NCBI RefSeq assembly: GCF_002917925.1
Contig: NZ_PPFE01000002.1
Location: forward strand, 124,001 to 188,000
From: Roseovarius confluentis
Lineage (GTDB): Bacteria; Pseudomonadota; Alphaproteobacteria; Rhodobacterales; Rhodobacteraceae
Reading direction: 5' to 3'
Length of the DNA: 64,000 nt
Shown here: positions 44,442 to 50,880 of the stretch, one piece after another
Numbering within the stretch: position 1 is the first letter of the stretch
Layout: every line of letters begins with the position of its first letter
The notes under the pieces: model-generated
What the model was told of the DNA's origin: nothing
What the model saw: the letters and a program-made list of their open reading frames with translations, nothing else
Database searches by the model: none
Translations under genes and position numbers: made by a program

Positions 44442-45122
44442 ATGATCGAGATCGAGAACGTGTCGAAGAACTTCGTGCTGCACAATCAGGGCGGCGCGGT
44501 CATTCCGGTGATGGCGGGGGCGTCGCTGTGCGTCGCGGCAGGCGAATGTGTGGCGCTGACGGGGGCGTCGGGCGCGGGCAAGTCGACGCTGATGCGGATG
44601 ATCTATGGCAACTACCTGGCCGCGTCGGGGCGGATCGTGGTGGGGGGCGTGGACGTGGCCCGGGCCGAGCCGCGCGAGATACTGGCGTTGAGGCGCGAGA
44701 CGTTGGGGTACGTGAGCCAGTTCCTTCGGGTGGTGCCACGGGTGCCGACGCGGGAGGTGGTGGCCGAGCCGCTGTTATCGGTTGGAGTGGACAGGGATGC
44801 GGCCATGGCGCGGGCCGAGGAGTTGTTGGGGCGGTTGAATATTCCCGAGGGGTTGTGGGGGCTGAGCCCGACGACATTCTCGGGCGGCGAGCAGCAGCGG
44901 GTGAACATCGCGCGCGGTTTCGCGCATGGCTATCCGGCGATGCTGCTGGACGAGCCGACGGCGAGCCTGGATGCGGCCAATCGCGAGACGGTGCTGAGCC
45001 TGATCGAGGAGGCCAAGGCGCGGGGCACGGCGATTGTCGGGATTTTCCATGACGAGGCGGCGCGGGCGCGGGTGTGCGACCGGGAGATCGACGTGTCGGT
45101 CTTTACCCCGAAGGCGGCGTGA
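44442..45122 (+). CDS. phnL: C-P lyase ATPase PhnL
   Basis: A 226-residue ABC-type ATPase, second of the pair acting with the C-P lyase core. It has the PhnL opening ([20 protein letters not shown]), Walker [41 protein letters not shown], signature [15 protein letters not shown] and Walker [17 protein letters not shown]. Its stop overlaps the phnN start (TGATG at 45122). The short gap before it carries GAGTATTTTTGGCAAGAAAA, a sequence resembling the hairpin arms at 50692. Confidence 0.95.
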   Translation: MIEIENVSKNFVLHNQGGAVIPVMAGASLCVAAGECVALTGASGAGKSTLMRMIYGNYLAASGRIVVGGVDVARAEPREILALRRETLGYVSQFLRVVPRVPTREVVAEPLLSVGVDRDAAMARAEELLGRLNIPEGLWGLSPTTFSGGEQQRVNIARGFAHGYPAMLLDEPTASLDAANRETVLSLIEEAKARGTAIVGIFHDEAARARVCDREIDVSVFTPKAA

Positions 45123-45688
45123 TGTGTGCCTTGGGGCATAGGGGGCGGTTGATCGGCGTTGTCGGGCCGTCGGGCGTGGGCAAGGACAGCGTGATGCAGG
45201 CGCTGGCAGCGCGGCACGCGGGCGTGCGGCTGGTGCGCCGGGTGATCACGCGGGACGCGGGGGCGGGCGGTGAGAATTTCGAGGCGGTGAGCGCGGACGG
45301 GTTCGAGGCGCGGGTCCTGGCGGAGGCGTTTGCGCTGCATTGGCAGGCGCACGGGTTGCGCTATGGCGTGCCGGTGGCGGTGAATGAGGACCTGGCGGCC
45401 GGACATCTGTGCCTTGTGAACCTGTCGCGGTCGGTTCTGGCCGAGGCGCAGGCGATGTTTCCCGGCTTTGCGGTGGTGCATCTGACCGCACCGGTTGCGG
45501 TGCTGGCGGCGCGGTTGGCGGCGCGCGGGCGGGAAAGCGCCGAGGTGATCGCGGCGCGGCTGGAACGGGCCGGGTTTGCCTTGCCTGATGGGCTGGACCG
45601 CGTAATCCGGGTGGAGAATACCGGGACCGTGGCCGAGGTGGCGGAGGCCGTCTGGACGCAGCTTCAGCCGGAGAGGGTGGCGCGATGA
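45122..45688 (+). CDS. phnN: Ribose 1,5-bisphosphate phosphokinase PhnN
   Basis: A 188-residue kinase that converts ribose 1,5-bisphosphate to PRPP, the final step of the pathway. The P-loop is IGVVGPSGVGKDSVMQALA, followed by RRVITRDAGAGGENFEAVS (substrate lid) and LHWQAHGLRYGVP. The start is fixed by overlap with the phnL stop. The last 25 bases overlap the 3' end of the convergent DUF1045 gene. Confidence 0.95.
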   Translation: MCALGHRGRLIGVVGPSGVGKDSVMQALAARHAGVRLVRRVITRDAGAGGENFEAVSADGFEARVLAEAFALHWQAHGLRYGVPVAVNEDLAAGHLCLVNLSRSVLAEAQAMFPGFAVVHLTAPVAVLAARLAARGRESAEVIAARLERAGFALPDGLDRVIRVENTGTVAEVAEAVWTQLQPERVAR

Positions 45689-46347
45689 ATAAAGTGGAAT
45701 CGTCCCTGGGCATCTTCACCGCAGAGGCTGAGCGTGTCGAGGGTAAAGGGGCGCGGGATCAGTGGTGCGACCACTGGCTCGAGAGTCGCGTGGAGCCGGC
45801 GCGCCTGCGCCTTGGGCAGTTTGCCCGACAGGGTGTAGTGGCAGCGGAACTGGTCCATCACGTAGGGGTAGCCCCAGTGCAGCAGCAGCGCGTCCTGTTC
45901 GGGCGTGAGGCCGGACGCGCGGCGGCGGGCGAGGTCGGCGTCGGTGAGGGCTGCGCGGAACGGGTCGAGCGTGCGGACGGTGTCGGCGGCAAGGCGGTTG
46001 AGCGGCCCGGTGTCGCCGGTGGGCACCAAGGCCAGGAAGCGGCCGAGTTGCGCCAGTTCCAGCCCGTCGAGCGTGACCGGCGCGGCAAGATCGCAATGTG
46101 TGGTGAAGGCGGTCAGGAGGTCGCTTTCCGTCCAGCCCTCGGCCAGGTGGAAGGGTGGCTTGATCGTCGCGTGAAAGCCGTATTTGCGGGGCGTGCCGGT
46201 GATGTCATCCCACGGGGCCGGAAGGCCCTCGATGTCGGGCGGCGTGGTCGGTTGGCCACTTTCCACGTCCCAGCCGAGCCAGTCGGCACCGAACCGGCCA
46301 AGGGCACCCTGCGGCGTGTGGTAGACAGCGTAGCGTTGGAAAGCCAT
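45664..46347 (-). CDS. DUF1045 2H-phosphoesterase-like protein of phosphonate loci
   Basis: A 227-residue protein of the DUF1045 family, recurrent in phn clusters (TIGR03223-like). It carries both H-x-T motifs of 2H phosphoesterases: H59-T61 in GFHATIKPPFHL and H170-T172 in FRCHYTLSGKLP. This fold opens cyclic phosphates. No phnP is present in the window, and C-P lyase produces 5-phosphoribosyl 1,2-cyclic phosphate, so this enzyme may perform the PhnP step. It is convergent with phnN and divergent from the second phnM, with 47 bases between starts. Family is clear; reaction is inferred. Confidence 0.87.
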   Translation of the reverse strand: MAFQRYAVYHTPQGALGRFGADWLGWDVESGQPTTPPDIEGLPAPWDDITGTPRKYGFHATIKPPFHLAEGWTESDLLTAFTTHCDLAAPVTLDGLELAQLGRFLALVPTGDTGPLNRLAADTVRTLDPFRAALTDADLARRRASGLTPEQDALLLHWGYPYVMDQFRCHYTLSGKLPKAQARRLHATLEPVVAPLIPRPFTLDTLSLCGEDAQGRFHFIHRATLSG

Positions 46348-46394
46348 GTGCGCGGGTTTGCCGATGTTTCAACTTCAAGACAAGTGATGGTTCC

Positions 46395-47537
46395 ATGACA
46401 GAGACGTTTTGCCTTGCCAATGCCAGAGTGATCCTGCGGGACCGGGTCATGACCGGCCGCGTGACCGTGGAGGGTGGCGTGATCGCCGGGATCGAGGAGG
46501 GTGACCAAGTGGACCCTGGGGCGATCGACTGCGGGGCTGGCTTCGTGGCGCCGGGGCTGATCGAGCTGCATACCGACAACCTGGAGCGGCATATCCAGCC
46601 GCGGCCCAAGGTGGACTGGCCGCATAACGCCGCGATCCTGGCACATGACGCGGAACTGGCGAGTACCGGAATCACGACGGTGTTCGACGCGATGCGGGTG
46701 GGGTCTATCCCGACGGGGCGTGGGCGGTACCTGGCCTATGCGCGGGGCCTGGCAAGCGAGCTGTGGGCGCTGCGCGAGGAGGACGCGCTGAAGATCAGTC
46801 ATTTCCTGCACCTGCGGGCGGAGGTGTGTTCGGAAACGCTGGAGGAGGAGATGGCGGAGTTCGGCCCGGAAGACCGGGTCGGGATCGTCAGCTTGATGGA
46901 CCATACGCCGGGGCAGCGACAGTTCCGGGATGTCACCAAGCTGGCCGATTACATGAAGGGCAAGCACGCGCTGTCGGATGCGGAGTTCGAGGCGCATGTG
47001 GCGCAGTTGAAGGGGCTGCGTGACGCCAATGGCGACCGGCACGAGGCGGCGGCGGTGCGCGAGGCGGCGCGCTATGGTGCGGTGCTGGCGAGCCATGATG
47101 ATACGACCGAGGCGCAGGTCGAGACCTCGAAGGGCTATGGCGTGGCGATGGCGGAGTTTCCGACCACGGTGGAGGCGGCGGAGGCCAGCCACGCGCGGGG
47201 CATCGCGGTGATCATGGGCGCGCCGAACCTTATTCGCGGCGGGTCGCATTCAGGCAACGTGGCCGCGGGGGACCTGGCCGAGGCCGGGCTGTTGGATGTC
47301 CTGTCGTCCGATTACGTGCCTTCGGCGCTGCTTCTGGCAGCGGTGAAGCTGGGGCAGGACTGGGGCTGCATGGCGCGGGGGCTGGCGACGGTGACTGCGG
47401 CTCCGGCGAAGGCCGTGGGATTGCAGGACCGGGGCGAGATTGCGCCCGGCAAGCGGGCGGACCTCATTCGCTTCGACCTGCGCGGCGGGGCGCCGGCCCT
47501 GCGCGCGGTGTGGAGCCGGGGAACCCGCGTGGCGTGA
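46395..47537 (+). CDS. phnM: Alpha-D-ribose 1-methylphosphonate 5-triphosphate diphosphatase PhnM, second paralogue
   Basis: A 380-residue enzyme of the canonical PhnM type. It has the metal motif IELHTDNLERHIQPRPKVDW, IVSLMDHTPGQRQFRD, LASHDDTTEAQVETSKGYGV, EFPTTVEAAEASHARG, MGAPNLIRGGSHSGN and SSDYVPSALLLAAVKL. It removes pyrophosphate from the ribosyl-phosphonate triphosphate before PhnJ acts. Since it matches E. coli-type PhnM more closely than the minus-strand copy at 37465, it is the likely main enzyme. It is divergent from the DUF1045 gene; a TTGTCT half-site in the short shared promoter may bind PhnF. Confidence 0.94.
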   Translation: MTETFCLANARVILRDRVMTGRVTVEGGVIAGIEEGDQVDPGAIDCGAGFVAPGLIELHTDNLERHIQPRPKVDWPHNAAILAHDAELASTGITTVFDAMRVGSIPTGRGRYLAYARGLASELWALREEDALKISHFLHLRAEVCSETLEEEMAEFGPEDRVGIVSLMDHTPGQRQFRDVTKLADYMKGKHALSDAEFEAHVAQLKGLRDANGDRHEAAAVREAARYGAVLASHDDTTEAQVETSKGYGVAMAEFPTTVEAAEASHARGIAVIMGAPNLIRGGSHSGNVAAGDLAEAGLLDVLSSDYVPSALLLAAVKLGQDWGCMARGLATVTAAPAKAVGLQDRGEIAPGKRADLIRFDLRGGAPALRAVWSRGTRVA

Positions 47538-47546
47538 GACGGGGAT

Positions 47547-47568
47547 GGTGGGTTTTCACCCACCCTAC
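47547..47568. repeat. Short palindromic repeat, GTGGGT..ACCCACCCTAC family
   Basis: GGTGGGTTTTCACCCACCCTAC, ten bases past the phnM stop. Confidence 0.75.
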
Positions 47569-47590
47569 ATGGGTGCGTGGTGACACCGGA

Positions 47591-47640
47591 GGTCCCCCGG
47601 ATCCGGCCCGGGGCAGGCAGGGTCAAGCCCGGGACGGGCT
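47591..47640. repeat. CCCGG-type palindromic repeats, two diverged copies in tandem
   Basis: GGTCCCCCGGATCCGGCCCG begins one diverged copy (47591-47617). It is followed by GGGTCAAGCCCGGGACGGGC (47620-47639), matching the copies at 24256 and 54695. The pair looks like a nested or recombined element. Confidence 0.6.
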
Positions 47641-47679
47641 AGCAGCGTGATGCGTGAACGTCCCACATCTTTGACGTGT

Positions 47680-47702
47680 GGCGGGGTGAAATCCCGCCCT
47701 AC
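47680..47702. repeat. Variant short palindromic repeat ending in CCCTAC
   Basis: GGCGGGGTGAAATCCCGCCCTAC has arms GGCGGG/CCCGCC and the same CCCTAC tail as the GTGGGT family, so it is a compensated variant: both arms changed while pairing is kept. Confidence 0.55.
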
Positions 47703-47704
47703 GT

Positions 47705-47757
47705 CTAGCCGAGCAGTCGTCTTGCAATCACCTGCGCCTGGATCTCGCGTGCCGGCG
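47705..47757 (-). pseudogene. Duplicated 3' scrap of the methylsuccinyl-CoA dehydrogenase gene
   Basis: On the minus strand this fragment encodes REIQAQVIARRLLG and a TAG stop, the same C-terminus as the complete mcd gene that ends 87 bases away. Over ~45 bp it differs from the intact copy at only a few, mostly synonymous, positions before identity breaks off. It is the remnant of a tandem duplication of the gene end and has no start or function. Confidence 0.75.
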
Positions 47758-47791
47758 AGGCAGACCGTCCACCGGACGGTCCGCGAAAACA

Positions 47792-49480
47792 TCAGCCGAG
47801 CAATCTTCTTGCAATCACCTGTGCCTGGATCTCGCCGGCACCCTCGAAGATGTTAAGGATGCGGGCGTCGCACAGCACGCGGCTGACCGGGTATTCCAGC
47901 GCGAAGCCGTTGCCGCCGTGAATTTGCAGCGCGTTGTCGGCGGCGGCCCAGGCCACGCGCGCGCCCAGAAGCTTGGCCATGCCGGCCTCGACGTCGCAGC
48001 GGCGACCCTCGTCCTTTTCGAAAGCGGAATAGTAGGTCAGTTGGCGGGCGATCATGATTTCCACTGCCATCATCGCCAGCTTGTTGGCGACGCGGGGGAA
48101 TTCGATCAGTTCCTTGCCGAACTGCTTGCGCTCCTGCGCGTACTGCATCCCGAGGTCGAGCGCGTTCTGCGCCACGCCGATGGCGCGCGCGGCGGTCTGG
48201 ATGCGGGCGGATTCGAAGGTTTCCATGAGCTGCTTGAAGCCCTTGCCCTCTTCGCCGCCCAGAAGGTTCTCGCCCTTCACTTTGAAGTCGTCGAAATTGA
48301 GCGTGTATTCCTTCATGCCGCGATAGCCCAGTACCTCGATCTCGCCGCCCGAGATGCCGGGGTCCTGCCACGGCTCCGCGTCGGTGCCGGGAGTCTTTTC
48401 GGCGAGGAACATGCTGAGGCCCTTGTAATCGTCGCTGCCCTGCACGCTGCGGGCCAGCACGGTCATCACGTGGGTACGCGCGGCGTGGGTGATCCAGGTC
48501 TTGTTGCCGTTGAGGATCCAGTCGCCGTTGTCATCCTGTTTCGCGCGGGTCTTGAGCGCGCCGAGGTCGGAGCCGGTGTTGGGCTCGGTGAAGACCGCCG
48601 TGGGCAGAATCTCGCCCGAGGCGAGGCCCGGCAGCCATTTTTCCTTCTGCGCGTCGGTGCCGCCGGCGATGATCAGCTCGGCGGCGATTTCCGAGCGGGT
48701 GCCCAATGAGCCGACGCCGATATAGCCGCGGCTGAGTTCCTCGGACACGACGCACATGGACGCCTTGCTGAGGCCGAGGCCGCCGAATTCCTCGGGGATG
48801 GTGAGGCCGAAAACGCCCATTTCCGCGAGTTCCTCGATGATCTCCATCGGGATCAACTCGTCCTTGAGGTGCCATTCATGCGCCTCGGGCAGGATCTTGT
48901 CGACGGCGTAGCGGCGGAACTGCTCGCGGATCATCTCAAGCTCTTCGTCGAGGCCGGTGGTGCCGACGGTGATTTCGGCGGCGCGTTCCTGCATCAGCGC
49001 CACAAGGCGGATGCGGGCGGCCTGGGTGTTGCCGGATTGGGTGAGCGTTTGGACCTCGGGGGTCATCAGGACGCGCATGTCGTCCTGGGACAGACCGATG
49101 TCTTGCAGGCGCAGGATCTCGCCCTGGTTCATCGGGATGCCGCCGTAGATCTGCCAGAGATATTCGCCGAACGCGATCTGATGGATGAGTTGCTCGACCT
49201 CGCCGAATTTGCCCTCGTCTTTCAGGCGCGTGGCCCAGTCCTGCATCTGGCGCAGGGATTCGACGTAGGTGGCGAGCCAGGCAAGACCGTGGCTGGCTGT
49301 CTGGTGCTGTTCCACGGCGCGGGACGACACGCGGCCCTCTACGGTGACGAGGTCGCGCAGGGCGTCCCTGGCCTTGTCGAGGATCTGTTCGGCCGGAGGC
49401 ACGGCCTTGCCGGTCAGGTCCAGCAGGTCCTCCAGGAGGATCTCGGTCGAAAGGTCAACGTCCTGTCCGTCATGCGCCAT
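47792..49480 (-). CDS. mcd: (2S)-methylsuccinyl-CoA dehydrogenase
   Basis: A 562-residue flavoprotein of the acyl-CoA dehydrogenase family with an N-terminal extension of ~165 residues, as in Mcd of Rhodobacter. The extension has ESLRQMQDWATRLKDEGKFG and FGEYLWQIYGGIPMNQGEIL. The catalytic part has IPEEFGGLGLSKASMCVVSE, TEPNTGSDLGALKTRAKQDD, WITHAARTHVMTVLARSV and the C-terminal QIHGGNGFALEYPVSRVLCD. Mcd makes mesaconyl-CoA in the ethylmalonyl-CoA pathway for acetate assimilation. A general acyl-CoA dehydrogenase is the alternative, but the extension supports Mcd. No other pathway genes are nearby. Confidence 0.82.
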   Translation of the reverse strand: MAHDGQDVDLSTEILLEDLLDLTGKAVPPAEQILDKARDALRDLVTVEGRVSSRAVEQHQTASHGLAWLATYVESLRQMQDWATRLKDEGKFGEVEQLIHQIAFGEYLWQIYGGIPMNQGEILRLQDIGLSQDDMRVLMTPEVQTLTQSGNTQAARIRLVALMQERAAEITVGTTGLDEELEMIREQFRRYAVDKILPEAHEWHLKDELIPMEIIEELAEMGVFGLTIPEEFGGLGLSKASMCVVSEELSRGYIGVGSLGTRSEIAAELIIAGGTDAQKEKWLPGLASGEILPTAVFTEPNTGSDLGALKTRAKQDDNGDWILNGNKTWITHAARTHVMTVLARSVQGSDDYKGLSMFLAEKTPGTDAEPWQDPGISGGEIEVLGYRGMKEYTLNFDDFKVKGENLLGGEEGKGFKQLMETFESARIQTAARAIGVAQNALDLGMQYAQERKQFGKELIEFPRVANKLAMMAVEIMIARQLTYYSAFEKDEGRRCDVEAGMAKLLGARVAWAAADNALQIHGGNGFALEYPVSRVLCDARILNIFEGAGEIQAQVIARRLLG

Positions 49481-49678
49481 GAGGTAGCTCCTTCGGTTTT
49501 CGCCGCACCGGCATAGCCATTTCGCAAGTGCAGCGCAACTATTTTGCTTGTGCGGCGTGAGAATTGGTCGAATATTGCGCTGTCGTGTCGCGGGTGCCGG
49601 ATGGCCCGCGTGGATTTCAGCCTTTCGTGACGGTAATTTAGGCCGTGCGCACCCCGAGAAAAGTGGTACGAGAGGCGC

Positions 49679-50452
49679 ATGGACGCGTTACTAGGCCCGG
49701 ACTGGTTGATGGTGATGGTCTTCGCCTGGGGCGTGGCCGTGCTGGGCGGGATCGTCAAGGGCGTGGTGGGATTCGCCATGCCGATGGTGGTGATCTCGGG
49801 GCTCAGTTCGATGATGCCGCCGGAAGTGGCGCTGGCGGGGCTGATCCTGCCGACATTGGCCTCCAATGTCTGGCAGGCGTTGCGCCAAGGCGTCCGGGCG
49901 GCCTGGGGATCTTTGGCGCGGTTCCGCGTGTTCCTGCTGGCGGGAATGGTCGTGATGCTTGTCTCGGCGCAGTTCGTGCGGGTGATCCCGGAGGCGGTGA
50001 TGCTGCTGCTGATCGGGGTGCCGATCATCATCTACGCGGGCTTTGCGTTGGCGGGGCGCCCGTTGCGCCTGCCGCCCAACCTGGGGCGGCGCTTGGAAGC
50101 GGGGATCGGGGCCGTGGCGGGGTTCTTCGGTGGCATCTCGGGCGTCTGGGGGCCGCCGACGGTGGCGATGCTGACGGCGCTGGACACCGAGAAGACCGAG
50201 CAGATGCGGGTGCAGGGCGTGATCTACGGCATGGGGGCGGTGCTGCTGACCGGGGCGCACACGGCCTCTGGCGTACTCAACCGCGGCACGCTGCCGTTGT
50301 CGCTGTCGTTGATCATGCCGGCGCTGATTGGCCTCTGGATCGGGTTCAGGTTGCAGGACCGGATCGACCAGAGATTGTTCCGGCGGCTGACGATGGCGGT
50401 GCTGGTCATCGCGGGGCTGAACCTGGTGCGGCGCGGCCTACTGAGTTTCTAG
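49679..50452 (+). CDS. TauE/SafE family sulfite exporter-like permease
   Basis: A 257-residue membrane protein with about eight helices in two similar halves: WGVAVLGGIVKGVVGFAMPM and AVAGFFGGISGVWGPPTVAM are the paired G-rich motifs of the family. Members export sulfite, sulfoacetate or other small organic anions; the substrate is unknown here. The stop codon TAG at 50450-50452 is part of the terminal inverted repeat of the MITE-like element that follows, so the element may have supplied the end of the gene. Confidence 0.88.
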   Translation: MDALLGPDWLMVMVFAWGVAVLGGIVKGVVGFAMPMVVISGLSSMMPPEVALAGLILPTLASNVWQALRQGVRAAWGSLARFRVFLLAGMVVMLVSAQFVRVIPEAVMLLLIGVPIIIYAGFALAGRPLRLPPNLGRRLEAGIGAVAGFFGGISGVWGPPTVAMLTALDTEKTEQMRVQGVIYGMGAVLLTGAHTASGVLNRGTLPLSLSLIMPALIGLWIGFRLQDRIDQRLFRRLTMAVLVIAGLNLVRRGLLSF

Positions 50453-50567
50453 AGCGTTTCGCCTTTAACCTGAGGCAGCAGCGAGAGGCGAAAGGCGTGC
50501 GACAATTGAGTGTTTTGCGGCGTTTCACGGGTAAGCTGTAGTTCAGGATAATCGCGAAACGCTCTAG
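50449..50567. repeat. MITE-like 119-bp element with perfect terminal inverted repeats
   Basis: CTAGAGCGTTTCGC at 50449-50462 is matched exactly by its reverse complement GCGAAACGCTCTAG at 50554-50567. The interior has no open frame of note but contains a hairpin (CGCCT...AGGCG). It is about 75% identical to 37355-37465. CTAG at both outer ends may be a target duplication or part of the repeat. Confidence 0.8.
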
Positions 50568-50691
50568 GAAAATCGTGCGGCTGCGCCGCGCAGGATATCT
50601 CGTCGTTGCCCTTTGGGCATCGCCTCGGTGAGGGAGGGGAACGTGACGCGTCATTCCCGCGATGTGCATTTGGCCGGCAGGCGCTTCCGGC

Positions 50692-50799
50692 GGGATATTT
50701 GGAGCCAGAAGAAGAGGCGACGCGTTTGGCTCTTCTTCTGGCCAGAAATATCCCAGGGGGCGTCGAAACCGAGGTTTCGACGTGGGGGACTGGTCCCCC
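50692..50799. repeat. Cluster of three strong hairpins upstream of pheT
   Basis: A 25-bp stem with three central mismatches (50692-50716 against 50730-50754, arms containing GCCAGAAGAAGAG/CTCTTCTTCTGGC) is followed by CGTCGAAACC-GA-GGTTTCGACG (50761-50782) and GGGGGAC-TG-GTCCCCC (50784-50799). They stack in ~110 bases of the ~310-base gap before pheT. They may be dispersed repeats, a terminator for the upstream gene or leader structure for pheT; no T-run is adjacent. Confidence 0.65.
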
Positions 50800-50880
50800 G
50801 CTGCGGTGCCCTCTTTCAAGCGCGGGACATATCCGGTAAAGCGCCCGGGACGAGTTTGACCCCCTGATGGATGAGAGACG

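Noticed and set aside
50568..50880. T-box or Phe-codon attenuator for pheT
   Set aside because: No T-box sequence and no short frame rich in Phe codons; T-boxes are not expected in this lineage.
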